A DNA stretch of 64,000 bases from Distichodus sexfasciatus (Eukaryota > Chordata > Actinopteri > Characiformes > Distichodontidae), in contig JAVGVS010000562.1 in NCBI GenBank assembly GCA_032718565.1, positions 62,001 through 126,000 on the forward strand, given 5' to 3'. Numbering within the stretch: position 1 is the first letter of the stretch; each line of letters begins with the position of its first letter. The position numbers and the translations under genes were made by a program. The notes below the pieces were generated by a model. It searched no databases and had not been told where the DNA came from. It was given only the letters and a program-made list of their open reading frames with translations. Positions 22,339 to 34,807 of the stretch are shown here, in pieces.

Positions 22339-25300
22339 CTGTGAAGAGAACAAAGCACACACATGAACGTCAGGTGATAAATGGCATTTTATCATTTATC
22401 AACACAAAACAGATTCTGCATGGGAAGTGTCAAGCTGGTTTACTGTTCGATGTCCAGGCTAATTCCTACATATTGATATGACAATGAGCAGAACCCAAAA
22501 GTCTAGAACAATAACTCCCCATGCAGTGCACTCAAAGAGCCTCTTTCTCAACCTCCATCACTGATGAGCTTTTTGAGGTAGTACTGCCCTCTCTAGACCT
22601 CTTCATAAAACACTACATGAGGGAAATTTCCAAATGGTGTTCTGATAACAGTTTTTGACAGATTAGTGACTAATAGTTTTTATTCCAGTAAACCACTTGC
22701 TACAAGAAATAAAATTACACATTACTGTGTGATTTCAGAAGAAATCTGAGCGCAAATGACCTCAGACACCGACAACTAGACGGCTCCCATTGTTCATTAT
22801 GCGAGTGGTGAAGCTTTATGTGACTTGTGAGGCTTTACGTGTATTAAGAAATGTTGCAGAACCAGTTTTATGGCTTTGATTTTTACAGCGACCTGCCAGT
22901 GCGTCTCCCGTCTCCACACGCGTCATGTCGTCAAGACTCCCTCTTAGTGATTGTTATTTTATAAGCAGCTACTGCACAAAAGCCTGAAACTGGTGGAGGA
23001 TTAAATGTGACGCTCTGCTGTCGTTTTATTATTTGCCTTCAGCGATGATCACAAGCATCTTTTTTAAGCTGCAATTAAAAATCACGTTGAGAAGCCTGAC
23101 AAGCACACAACTTCATCATGACGGGACATGAACTCACTCGGCAAATAACAGCGCTGAGAGGCTTTTACAACACAAAACACGCTCTTCTTAATCTGATCGT
23201 GTCATTAAAATGGGCAACTGCATGCTGGCTGTTTGGTCAGTGAGTCAATGAGTTTGTAACCGTCTAAACAGATTCTGCCTGAACGGAAAAGGTGACGGAA
23301 TTAAAATGTCTGTCGTTTCATATTATACTCGTTTATTTCGTGGTGTGGCAAAACACACAGATTACAGCAGTATTTGTTGATGGTTTGCATGAGGCACGTG
23401 GATGTAGACACAGGGAATATTAGTGTTATATTTGCGCCTTAATTGTGTGCGCGCAGAGAACTTTCACAAGCAAAATCTGGTGTCTGTGCTCAACTCTGCC
23501 TACACACTCACTCAAAACACCCTCGTGCTCAGATGTAAGCAACACCAAAGGTGCCACAATTCATCACAAAGACTTCTTACTAGAGCGCCGTAAGAAGCGC
23601 CGCCTTTTACAGACATTATGGCATAAAAAGTGGCGTTTGACCACAAGTTACTAAAGCGCAATGTTCCATATGAGGCAGAGTAGGCAGAGTTGAGACACGA
23701 GATTTTGCTGGTGAAAGTTCCACTGAATTTACAGAAAATGTACTGTATTGTGATAAATATCGTTATCAGCATTTGAGATTTTGGTCAGTCCTATGCAAAT
23801 CAGTTAGAAATGATAGAACGCGTTAGTTTTGTTACAAGGATTTTTAGCAAGACAGTACATGCATTGCTTTTACATTTTTTAGCCAATTGTAAAAAAATAT
23901 AAATTAAAAAAAAAAAAAACTTCTCTCTTGCTTTAAATTGCATAAAGATCCCACCCCCATCTGCTCCCCAACCCCTCCAACCCCTCCCCCACTCACCTTG
24001 GATGCACCGAGCTTCTTCTCCCCCCCTGCTCCTCCTCCTCCGCCGCCTCCTACCGGCAGCGCTGTCCCTTTGCCCTCCTTCCAGGGGTAAAACCCGGAGT
24101 GGGGGGTGTTGGGGAGCCAGTGTGGTGGTTTGGAGGTGGGGGGTGAGGCACTCTCGTCACCTCCGCCGCTCTTACGCTTCTTCCCCAGGCCTCGGTGCTC
24201 GTAGCCTGGAACCCTGCCTGCGTGGTGTCCTGAGTTTCCCCCTCGCCCCTGCTGAGGGCCCGACCCGGCCCCCGGAGTCCGCTTGAATGGCCACGGGGCC
24301 TCGGCCGAGGAGGAGCCCCCCAAATTCGGCCGAGGTTTTCGGGCCGGGGACAGCGAGCCGTTGGTCTGTCCGTGAGAAGAACCCGGAACCGAAGTCGGGG
24401 ATGGAGACGTTTTGCTGGACGAAAGTGGCCGGGTCCGTTCCCGATCTCGTTCCCGGTCCGGGCTCAGACAGTTCCGGTCGGGGCTCGCGGTCGCATCCGG
24501 CTCGCTGCAGGAGGCCTTGCGTTTTCGCGATGGAGTGACGTCGGTCCGCTCCGATTCCCTGAGGCGCGTCTGCTGTTTGCTGGGGCGTCCGACGACGCTT
24601 TTCCCCGGCCGGCCCGGGCCGGATTGTTGGCTGGCGGTTCGGCCGGGTTTGGAGGGGTGAGATTGGGCCGACTGGGCGATGGCGTTGGAGCCGGAGCCGG
24701 ACTTTTCGGACTGGGTGGTGGCGTGCGTCCTGCTGGTGGAGGTGAAGAGGGACGGCGTCTTGAGCGAGGCGGCGTTGTGGTTTCCCGCTTTTGCCGGCTT
24801 GGAATGATGGGAAGAAGCGGCAGAGGAAGGAGAGGCGGAAACGGCTGAAGGCTTGGCCGAAGGACTCTGGGACTGAGGGTCTGACGCTTGAGGTATTTTC
24901 CTAAAGTGGAGAACAAGGATTAAACAACAGCAAGGAGTAAAATGGAGACAGAAAATTCCTGCACAGAAAGCACCATAAAGCAAAAGTCACGCAGCAGCTC
25001 TGCGTCAAGTTTGATGAGTCTGATAAAAGCCAGCGCTGCATCGGAGTTAATAAGATGTATAGAGCGATGAGAGGAGAAGCGTGTGGTTTAGGGGTGGGGA
25101 GTTTGGATGTTCCTAAACGGCTCTCTAATCAGTTAAACTGGATTAGTCTCGGGATTAGAGCTGAGAGACGGTGGTAGAAAGTGTAGATTATACAGAGAAA
25201 GTCAGACGCTGTGCACTCAGTAAAGAAGCGGCAAAAATCCTTACGATAAAACGCTCTTAAGCAGAAGGTTGCTCTTAAAAGACAGTTTTCATGAAGATTC

Positions 25301-28300
25301 TGAAATTTACTTCTAATTTGAGATTTGTTCTTAGTCAAGAACGCTCAAGAGCACCCTAATGCAAATTCGACTGCAGGCAGGTGTGTGCATGTTCTTTAAT
25401 TCTACAGTTGCATCATTTTACACAAAATTTTTAGCACTGTTTATTAGGGATGGGGTAAAAATCTATTCTTAAATGCATTTTTTGGACAACTTTGAATCAA
25501 TTCCTAAATGCCAAACATCGATTGTCTACATTTTTTTCTAAATTGGTATCGGTGCTGAGTAAGCTGCATCAGTCGATCTCTAATTAAGAGCTAGCTATAA
25601 AATGATGGAATAAATGGCAAAAAACTTTGTGGTTAAAAAGGTGAAATAAAACTTAACAAGCTGGAAAAGTGTGAAAGAAGTCAAGTCCCAAAAGACTGGT
25701 AAAAAAGGTAAATAAGATAAAATTAAATTAGTTATAAAAGTGTGGAAGAAGTGCCAAAAAACTAAACCTGTAGAAAACTGTAGAAGGAGTTAAGTTTCAT
25801 AGAATGTGTAGTAAAAAAAAAAAAAAGGTAAATAAGAGAAACAAAGTAAACTAGCTATAAAAGTTTGGCACTTAAGTGTCAAAAATGTGTTGTTAAAAAT
25901 ATAAAACTCAACTAGCTGTAAAACTGCGGTAGAAAAAAGGTAAATAAGAGAAATTACAGTAAAATTCTCTAAGAAAGTGAGGAAAAAGTGCCAAAAAACT
26001 GTGTATGGTGTGTGCTAGAGTAACGGTTACAGGGTCATCAAAAACGCCAACGTAAAAAAGCAACAAGGGAGTCAAAGAACGTACTTCCACAGGTGGGCAC
26101 TGAGGTGGCTCTCCATCATGGCACTGACAGCAGACCGCAGGTGGTGAAGTCGCCGGTCGAACGTGTAGATGCCCGAACCCAGGGAACGACTGCCAAACGT
26201 ACAGTACTGCAAACAAAAATTAAGTTTAAAAAATAAGGCATTTTATTTAGGGAAGCCTTTCATCATCCTCAAGAACACCTTCCAAGAATAGTAATGAAGA
26301 AATAAATGAGATCAAAATAAAAATAAAACCAAACAGTCAGAAGAAGACAGGGCTGGGTGAATCTATCCTTTTATTTTTCCTTCATTACTATTAATGAACA
26401 ATTTAATGATTTTTTTATTTGTCTTATTATTTATAATTTACTGACAAGCTTTGTACTATAATTATGTCCAAACGTTAAAGCTGAAATATTTTTATATTGA
26501 CATATTATTATTATTATCATTATTATCCCCATGTTAAGTGCAGTATTTTAAGTAGTCCTGGTGTAAAGTGTGTGGTTACCGCGAGGGGTTTGGGGTGCCA
26601 GGGTGACGAGTGCCAGTCTGCAGGTTCGTCTGGACCCTCGCCCTCACTCTCCTCGCTGGAGATTCGGCCCTGAGTGAGGGGGGAGGACGCCCGAGTGACC
26701 CCCTCCTCCCGAACCGCCCGCTCCTCATCGGGGGCAACGTCACACGACGTCCACGTCCTGCCAAAACACACACGCACGCACATGTACGGATTCAAAAAAC
26801 CGAACAAAAAAGAAGCAACGTAATATTGTGATGTAAAGTTTTATGAGCTGCTTGAGGTCAGCAGGTACCTGAAGGCAGGGGAGTTGTTGAGTGTTCTCCT
26901 GCAGTGCGGCGAGGGAGCAGGGGGAGGCTCTCTGGGCGTTTCCGGACTGGGCGACTGGACGGCGCTGCCCTCGTGGCTCTGAAGCGAACGCTCGCGACTC
27001 TTAGAGCCCATCTTCAGCTCCGCCACCAGCTGGTCAAAGTTCTTACTCCTGCCCACGACCTTCCGCCGCTGGTGAATAGAATGGATCTGGGGACGAGAAC
27101 AATGCGGTGAACCGTACGATCTCCAAAGCCGGCGTCGACCGATTATCGGCACCCATACTTATATTTATCATACAGTCAGTATTAAAAAGCAATAAATAAA
27201 TACATTATAAATGTGCAACCCAAATGGATGAGATAATTTAGATTTACTGCTAAAGCCTGCCTACGTTAATGTCAAACTTACGCAAAAAGGCAGTAGAATT
27301 AAGATTCGTTTTTGTGGTGTTAATTTACAAAACGTGAGGAAGCGATTTAATTGATGAATTAATTTGTTCTTTCATCCATTTTCATAAAACATTAAGAGTA
27401 TGATAAAGTTATACATGCAATAAAATACAATTTAGCAACCAAATTTGGTTTTACAGCAAACGAAAATCGCTTCAAAATATTGGTTTCCTTAAACAATGAT
27501 CATTGGTATCGACCCTGAGAAAAATCACATTGGTCGACTCCTACTACAAACTGACTCTAAAGAGTTCTTAGTCCAAAACTGTTGGTGATGCATATATTAA
27601 GAATGAAAAATAAATATCACTGTGACTACAATTTGGAAAAATACATTTTAAAAACAGCACTCAAACAAATATTTTTATTGATCTTTTCCATTATCTACTG
27701 AGGCCATGAGAGCAAACTGGAGGTTACATGAGAAGAGGGGGCTCGCTTCCCGTTACTCCTTCCCCATTTCCTGCGCGTCGTGTCCGTGCAACTTCCCGTC
27801 GACGTGCGATGGCGGAAAGGAAGAGGCGCTCTTGGTAGAAATAACTTTTTGTTTGAGCTACAGAAGATTTCGCCCACGTCTCTGGAGAACAATTAGAAGT
27901 AACGCGGCTGCATGCGCAGAAGAGCGGCGTGCGAAAACAAAAACAAACCCCATCGTGAGGGCTGAGAAGCAGCAGCTGCCTTTATTGTATGAAAAGCACA
28001 ATAAACTTGGATTTACGACGTTAAACTCTTGGCAAACAGCAGCTACTGTTGAGTCATTACGGTGAGGAAATATTTCTTGATAATAAATGATGTAAAACGA
28101 GCGAGCTATGCTGCTTATTTTGTCCTTTCCTTTTGCAGGAAATCATCTTTAGCGGGACAAAAGTAACCAAACTTGCTGAAGACTGACCTTTTAGTAAACA
28201 CACCCGAAATTTTATTTAATAACTGTTTTTGTTTGTTCATTTTCACTTAGAAGCAACTTCTCTACGGTGTTAATAGACCTTTTGTGTGCTATCAGTGATT

Positions 28301-31300
28301 GGATGTTTATTGAATAAATACATTTATTTTTAGTTTAAGCTATTATTTGCTTTATTGATTTCATATTAATGACCTTACTTAATGCACTGTCTTTATGTTA
28401 TAAGATTTTGCTTACAACAACAACAAAACAACAATACATCTGTGTTTACACGTTGTTGTAACTGTAATTGACTGCTGTTACGACTATTAACTGAAGCTGC
28501 ACATAAATTTTCTACTTCTAGTTTAGAGTTCATATTTATAGTTTATTTATATATGGATATTCCATGTGCCGTCCTTGTGCTCTGTGCAAACCAGAGTCAC
28601 GGCGTCTCGTCGTGTCGTCTCTCTATATACTTGTAAGGGTTGTTCAAAGAAATCAAACTGAATCGAATCGCGATTTTTCCACTGTTGATTCAAAACGGAT
28701 TCATGCATTCCAAAAAAATCAATTCATATTTTTCTACCAACATAATGCCCCTAGTTTACTTTTTCTCCCCCGACACGAGTTCGGGTCGCCAATCCTGCAG
28801 ATGGAGCCCAGACAGACCCCTTCACGTGACCATGAAGTCAGTATGCGTACATATGCAATACCTTTAGTAAACTACATTTGATTCAGTGTGATATTTTTGT
28901 TGATATGCCATTCAAATGGGAAAAGTAACTCAAAACAGCAATTCATCTGAAAACAAATTCATCAGTGTATTGAATCGAATCACGTCGTCAAGAATCAGAA
29001 TCGATTTTCTGGATCGTGCTAATGCTTGTATATAACCAAGATGACAATGTTTACTTGACTTACTGTAAAATCCAATAAATAAATAAATAAACGCTTGACA
29101 ATACACGTCATACGCTGCATTAACACTAGAATAAGTCAGTCGGCGTGTCTGATCTGAATGTGCTTGATTTGTGGTGATGATGAGGAGAGAGAGATGAACT
29201 CACATTGCAGGTTAACAGCCGAGTGCAAACTTTTTTCCTCTCTGGATCCATCACGCCGCAGTGCTTGTCCAGATCACAGACTTTTTCTGTAGGATGAGGA
29301 AAGAAAAACATTTGTCATGTTAACTACGATGTACAGGACATTAAAAACACAGTTCGACTAAGAGAAGGGCAAGCAGCATCCAAAAGGGCAACAAAGGACA
29401 TTTTTATACGTATTCTACAAAAGAACGTAGATTTGAAGCGTTGTATTAGATCTTAACTGACATTTTTGGGTAAAACAAAAAACCGCTCTAAAGCTTCGTG
29501 AAAGTTATGGCCAGAGGTCGACCGATATTGGTTTTTCAGGGCCAATATCGAAACTTTCTCTTCCTCGGAGCTTCATGCTGCGCTCGTGTGTGAGTGACAA
29601 CAAGGCTCCAGCGTCGATTGGCTACTACTCATGAGACATACAGCCAATCAGAGACTGTCTAATATCGGCCCGGCCAATAATCGGTCGACCCTTAGTTATA
29701 GCAACGACAATGATCTTTTTACAAAGAACGTTCCAATGCCCTAATCATACAGTATATTACGATGTTACGTTCTGGTCATTACTTTCGTTTAGGTGGTATG
29801 TTAGGTTACTATGTTACGTTTGTATTTAACCGGACATAAAGACGTGCTGGACAAACGTTTTAATAGAATTTTTAAGAATGACCACAATAACTATAAGGAA
29901 TGCAACTAATTTGACTCTGAAAGTGAATTTCAATTAATTGGCATGCCCTAGTAATATGTTTTATTACGATGTTCTGTTCGGGTTGTACTTTACGTTAATT
30001 GTTCTGTTTGAGTCGTATGTTACATTACTAGGTCCGTTCAGGATGCACGTTACATTGCTAGTTCTGTTCAGGTCATACACTACGTTACTAGTTGCGTTTG
30101 GGTTGTATGTTACAGTATTAGTTCCGTTTTGATCATACTTTACGTTAATTGCACGTTACGTTACTAGTTCCGTTTGGGTCGTGTGTTACGTTACGTTACC
30201 AGATAATACTGGTATTTAAGGGGACAGTACATGCACTGGGGAATGTTTTAACAGAATTTGTTGAATGTTATGTTTGTTACTAGTTGCGTTTGGGTTGTAT
30301 GTTACATTACTTGTTACGTTAAGGTTGTATACATTACAATGCTACTTTCGTTTGTAAGGGGGCAGTACATGAACACACACTGGGAAAGTTTTAACAGAAG
30401 CATTTTTAAGAGGACTTTCTTATTAGTATTAACATAAAATATTTTTAAAATAATTGATATAATAAGGATGGGTAAGATTATGTTTATCAGAGGTTCTGAA
30501 TGTTGGTTTCAATTAATTTTCGATAAATTGCCCAGCCCCAACCATACATTACACTACAATATTGTGAAAGACTGCGCTGACGTGCTGTGAGGTTCGGTTT
30601 TGATTTAGTTTCGATGAACTCACGTGACGCCTTGAGTTGTTTGGAGGGCCTGACGTGTCCGGGTGATGTGGTCAGGGCGGGGGCCGGCTCGGCCCTCTGG
30701 GTAGGGGGCCGGTCGGAGGGAGTGGGCCTGCTGGGGGAGGGGCCCCGGTTTGGCCAGGGCGGGTCTCTGAGGCCAGGTGGAGGAGAACCTCGAGGTGGCT
30801 CCAGTGGAGGAGGCTGCTTAAACACTGAAGACTCCGAGTGACCCGAGCTGGAGGACTTGTCCAGAGGCGAGAGGCTGGAAAAGGAGAGCGGAAATTGAAC
30901 AGTAATCAAATGCAATTTAACTGTATCAACATCAGCCATGAGAAAACAGTATCGGTGCGCCGCTTACCGGACTCCGTCCTTGACCGACTTGTTGTGTCTG
31001 AACTGAGGGGGTGCGTTGGAGGGGGATTGGGGCGAGGGTCGAGGCGCTCCCCCACCGCCGCCCCCCTGCTGTGCCCTGCCGCTCCAGGAAGTAGCGGTCC
31101 CGTGGCCCTGTGCGGGCGTGGTGGCGGCGGTGGTTGTTGTGGCGGCGGCTGTGGGCGGGGCGTGGCGGGGGTGTGTCCTCTGCTGGGCGGTGGGCGGAGT
31201 TGAGCGCAGGTGTGCATAGAGCTTGCCCACAGAGCCGTGCCTCCTCTCACAGTGCTTCTCGAAGGCCTGCGGCTTCACCACCTGACCGCAGTGGCTGCAC

Positions 31301-34300
31301 ACCACCAGGAAGAAGTCGTCATGGCCGGGATAGTGCCCAAAGATGGACATATCTGCCAAAGAAGTAAGATCATGACTGTAAGGGGGCAAAACATTTATGA
31401 TCTGCTGCCAGTGATTTGTAAATAACACACTTCTTATGTGAAGTGTTGTGGGTTTAGAACAACAAATAATTTCATTTCTAATAGTTGATGAGATCCATTA
31501 AACAAGCTACATAATAAATGTAGAGAGCAAAAATTTAAAAAAAAAGAATTACACTGAGAGTCAAAATCTCCAACATCACTGGTAAATCGTGTCTTTAACA
31601 AAGCTTTGCTCCAGACAAATTTTAAACAATTTTGGGGTTTTGCATGGTATTGTAGACACAGTTCTAAGTTTGTGGTGGCCAATATAATAATCACTTAGTT
31701 GCTCATTTAATTCCGAAAGCAATAGTGAAAGAATTTTGAATTTCTAATAATTGTATCTCTAAATACACTCTTGTAAAAACATACCCTCCTTCCGTAACGT
31801 CATGGTTTCCCTCGCTTTCTTGCCATTCTTGCTACAGTCATCCCCATCGGATCCTAGAAAGAAAAAGTGTTGGAAAACATGAGTTTGGGTTTAGAACGGA
31901 TGTCTTCTAGAAGCACAGACACGTTTGACATGCAGTTATTTTTACACCAGCAAATGTGTTCTGTCTACCACACATGAATATGAATTACTTCACAAGTTGG
32001 TGCTAGACCCGTAACTACATCTCACACGTTAATTAATGCTCTCTAATCAACACTTCAACACTGTGTGTGTGTGTGTGTTGGGGGTTTCTGAGCGTCAGTC
32101 CTTGCAACTCAATGTTCAGCACAGATTTGCAGAAGTTACTCCAAGGAAGTGCACCTCATATCTCTATATATAATGCATTTATTTTTTAGCAACTGTAATT
32201 GCAAACCCAAGACTTAAACCATAAGCAAGCGTTTATTTGCGTCACTGCCAGCTGAACATTAACTATCGCAACTAGAATGGGCAACAATTAAATTCCTACA
32301 ATGTACAGAAAATACAGGTACAGTACTGAGCAAAAGTCCTGAGCCATTTTACCTCAGATTTTATTAAGAAATTTAGAATAAAAACAGTCAGGGATGTCTG
32401 TATAAAACGTGGGCTGTAATGAAGCATAAACTAGGTATTTTATCAACACAGTGAGTGCCGGTCCCCTGGAACGCTCCCCTTCCTTACAGCACTTCTGCAT
32501 ACAGTACAGTGATTCGTTGTAGCTTATGTGTAAATACTGTGCCTCAAGTGTACATTAAAAACTGGCTCTTTGGAAGCAAATTATGAAGAAGTGAAGGGTG
32601 GCTAAAGACTTTTGCATGGTACTGTATATTACAACATAAAAGATACAGATATTTGACTAAATAACTTGATGGCTTTATTTGCCAAGGATTAATCTTTGCA
32701 GCATGCTGGGCTTAACTTTGTATCCGAGTGCAACTGCCACAGGAAATAAATGTAAACTTTTTATTCAGCAGTGTTTTGAGTGTGAACCATCTTCATTTTT
32801 TTCAAGAACCTTAAATCAGAGTAAAAATGAACAAGGCAGGCCTTTCTTTAAGATACATCATGGAAAATAAGTTTCCTTTTTGTAAAAATGAGCAAAAAAG
32901 TTGCATGAGGTGTTTAAATTAACTGATATTTCACTTAATTGATACCCACATCACTATCATGATACTAAAACGATATTTCGTGCAGCCCTAGCTCAAATCA
33001 CAATAGTAGCATTCTAGAATCATACACCCTGACTAAAATTATAGCTCATACATTTATAGAATTATTATTTCTCTATAACATGGCATCAATTAAACAAAAA
33101 CACAAGTTTAGAAGAAATTTCTTCACTAAGTGCTTTTAGTAAATGGAGGGATCTTGAGAAATGTTCTGCCCAGGACGTCTCGCATTTGGGTGGGGCAAAT
33201 TAAGACATTTATACCTGTCGTCTCAGATAATGTATTAATGTGTGTTGGAAGTGTAAAAGGGGTGAAAATAAATTTAAAAAAACATTAAATAAAAGCTAGA
33301 AAGCGTTTCAACATCTGGAGAGGTGCCAGACAATACGAACACGGAACACATTTTTCTGAGCTAGCAGTAGGGCTAAAGACACCGACATCCCGCTGTCTCA
33401 ACAAACAGAAAGAAAATACTCCTCTAAATACAGCCTAAAGGATGGGAATAATATTAACAGGCTCGTCTGGGTGTGTTACAACAGTACATGTGTGAAGATA
33501 CTGAAAGTGTGTTTCCTAAAACGAGCCATTTTTCTCCCACAGGCAGCTTCGTGATGGCTACTAGCGATAAGCTCAAACTCCTCCTCCATCACCGGCAAGT
33601 ACGGCACAGGGCGCGTCCCAAAACGCGCACTAGCACACTACGGAGTGCGTCCCCGCTTACAGAGCGGAGCCGTTTTACACCCTACCGCAGTACGCAAGTG
33701 CGCACTTTGGGATGCCTCCTTTACGCGGAGGCAAAATCTAGCTCGGCGGCTAAGCTAAGTAGCTTTCACGCCAAGTAGAAAGTTATGGACCGCTAAGAGT
33801 TACTTGTCTGCTGTATAGAAATGCAGTGTAAAAACATATTTGCACGTTCACGTCAATTGCCTGCTTGTTTCTGGCCGAAATTTCTGGTCGTAACGAACAG
33901 CTCCTTTAACTTAAAAGTCTTAAAATATGCCCTCACAGACTTCTCCAAAGACCTAGTATGCACTTGGAGGACCGCCGAGTACGTCCGAGCCTGCACACTT
34001 ACTTAACGTCCCAAGTATTGCAACATTATATTCATTTATTTAATCAACACTGCGCTTTTGCAACACATAATCTGATCAGATTTAGGGTTTGGAGTTCCTA
34101 AAAAGCGAGTTTAGGGAGAAAAGTGTGGAAGAAAAACTCTCTCAGAGGACATGAGGGAAGAATCCTTGAGAGGGAGCGAGACTCAAAAAGCAACCACATC
34201 CTCCTCCAAGAGACAAGGCTGCAGATCGATTTAGAGTTGTGACGATAGGATGTATTTATAAAAAAAATAAGTTTGTAACAAATGTTATCTTTTTAACGGG

Positions 34301-34652
34301 AAAGCGAGTGATTTAGGACGTGTCCGCGTCCTCTGTCGCCTCCTTGGAGTGTGCACTTCATTTTGACACTACTTACTAGGCTAGTGCGCGCTCCGGGACG
34401 TCATCGCGGCAACCGGCCAGCGCTAGGACCCAGCAGGTTCTTTGTTTGGGTAACATGGTTAGGGATGCCGTGCCTTTCCACGAAAAATAAAGCACATCCG
34501 AGCGACTTTTTTCGCCGAAACGTCGAGAAATGTGGCGAACGATACACTCACTCACCGTCCGACGCTGTCAGGCCGACCCTTTCCGCCCAAACGCTCCAGC
34601 TTTGGCCCACGAAATCATCGAGACAAGGCACCCGCCGTTCCAGAGCAGCCAT
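22321..34652 (-). CDS. ATXN7L2: Ataxin-7-like protein 2
   Basis: Member of the ataxin-7 family, whose members anchor the histone H2B deubiquitinase module in SAGA (nucleus). Exons, minus strand: 34652-34556, 31853-31785, 31352-30968, 30874-30624, 29286-29204, 27086-26869, 26757-26580, 26206-26085, 24900-23997, plus a tentative 22338-22321. Phases agree throughout; firm coding length is 769 codons, 774 aa with the last exon. Visible parts: N-terminus MAALERRVPCLDDFVGQSW; an atypical zinc finger (C-x2-C-x11-H-x4-H, CSHC...HCERRH) in exon 3; the SCA7 domain over exons 5-6 (KHCGVMDPERKKVCTRLLTC then IHSIHQRR); a conserved C-terminal block in exon 8 (YCTFGSRS...HLSAHLWK) continuing KIP in exon 9; then a long Ser/Pro/Lys-rich tail. 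No polyglutamine tract is present. Start ATG has no upstream competitor in the exon. Confidence 0.93.
22339..23996 (-). other. Last intron of ATXN7L2 (tentative)
   Basis: Contains the inverted-repeat element at 23440-23745. Minus-strand AATAAA motifs lie near 23029 and 23332 and could serve a read-through transcript. Otherwise unremarkable sequence. Confidence 0.4.
23440..23745. mobile_element. Inverted-repeat element, ~300 bp
   Basis: Left arm gaactttcacaagcaaaatc ... ctcaactctgcctac and right arm gtaggcagagttgagacacg ... gattttgctggtgaaagttc are inverted copies. Related phrases (aaaatctggcgcctgtacac, gctcaactccacc) occur at 39575-39615. Confidence 0.65.
25600..26010. repeat. Degenerate A-rich tandem repeat in ATXN7L2 intron 8
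   Basis: Units of about 90-110 bp share ctataaaagt, aagtgccaaaaaact and aaaaaaggtaaataagagaa. About four diverged copies lie in the intron 24901-26084. The 25380-25600 part looks like decayed hAT ends (gtatcggtgctgagtaagc). Confidence 0.65.
27131..27542. mobile_element. Short hAT-like element, near full-length copy
   Basis: Starts ggcgtcgaccgattatcggc and ends acattggtcgactccta, the family's inverted ends. No clear 8-bp duplication. It begins 45 bases upstream of ATXN7L2 exon 6 (27086 on the minus strand), close to the acceptor. Confidence 0.75.
27543..28489. other. Non-coding part of ATXN7L2 intron 5
   Basis: AT-rich with a GC-richer patch at 27700-27960. I do not recognise a repeat or exon here. 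Confidence 0.35.
28490..29065 (+). mobile_element. Retroposon-like repeat, copy B, interrupted
   Basis: Left part has gtgctctgtgcaaaccagag and gtctctctatatacttgta; the 3' tail (ataaccaagatgacaatgtt, tacttgactt) resumes after 29022. The gap is a nested MITE at 28636-29022. Confidence 0.65.
28636..29022. mobile_element. 387-bp nested hAT-like MITE
   Basis: Starts agggttgttcaaagaaatca and ends tggatcgtgctaa. Flanked by TACTTGTA (28628-28635) and TGCTTGTA (29023-29030), 7 of 8 identical. The ends contain inverted gaatcgaatcgcgat / gaatcgaatcacgtc phrases. Confidence 0.7.
29512..29694. mobile_element. 183-bp short hAT-like element with 8-bp duplication
   Basis: Starts CAGAGGTCGACCGATATTGG and ends CCAATAATCGGTCGACCCTTA. 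Flanked by GTTATGGC (29504-29511) and GTTATAGC (29695-29702). An internally deleted relative of 48734-49225, in ATXN7L2 intron 4. Confidence 0.85.
29740..30345. repeat. Degenerate 'ttacgttactagttccgtttggg' tandem repeat
   Basis: At least ten diverged units of about 35-45 bp built from gttacgttac, tactagttccgttt and gggttgtatg. Lies in ATXN7L2 intron 4 (29287-30623) and yields spurious leucine/valine-rich frames. A 'gccc agcccc' MITE end follows at 30450-30540. Confidence 0.75.
31354..31784 (-). other. ATXN7L2 intron 2
   Basis: AT-rich intron between exons 31853-31785 and 31352-30968. I see no repeat or additional exon. Confidence 0.5.
32331..32624. mobile_element. 294-bp Tc1/mariner-type MITE
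   Basis: Ends cagtactgagcaaaagtcct and gacttttgcatggtactg are inverted repeats, flanked by TA dinucleotides (32329-32330, 32625-32626). No transposase. Lies in ATXN7L2 intron 1. Confidence 0.8.
32627..34555 (-). other. Rest of ATXN7L2 intron 1
   Basis: A hAT-like end (tatttcgtgcagcccta) lies at 32970-32990. The stretch 33590-33775 (gcgcgtcccaaaacgcgcac and following) has the look of another MITE. A (GT)n lies at about 32061-32080, upstream of the Tc1-type MITE. No exon seen. Confidence 0.4.
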
Positions 34653-34800
34653 TACTTTAACTGCGCGTTCACGCACCGCCATCATCAGTGCGCGGCAAGG
34701 CGCTTACGTCACATTGCGCGCTCCCGCGAGCCGAACGGGGCACCTGCGCGCGCGCCGCCGCCTCCGCTTCGGCCTGGACTGAACGTGTAGTAGCGGCGTC
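34653..34800 (-). promoter_or_regulatory. GC-rich ATXN7L2 promoter region
   Basis: CpG-dense sequence just upstream of the start codon. On the minus strand it has GATGGCGG (34676-34683, YY1-like) and GTGACGTAA (34704-34712, CRE-like). The exact start site cannot be read. Confidence 0.55.
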
Positions 34801-34807
34801 GAGGCGT

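Noticed and set aside
24002..24848. Plus-strand frames up to 158 codons
   Set aside because: Antisense shadows of the GC-rich ATXN7L2 exon 24900-23997.
30587..31425. Plus-strand frames over ATXN7L2 exons 3-4
   Set aside because: GC-rich antisense shadows; the minus strand has the zinc finger and matching splice phases.
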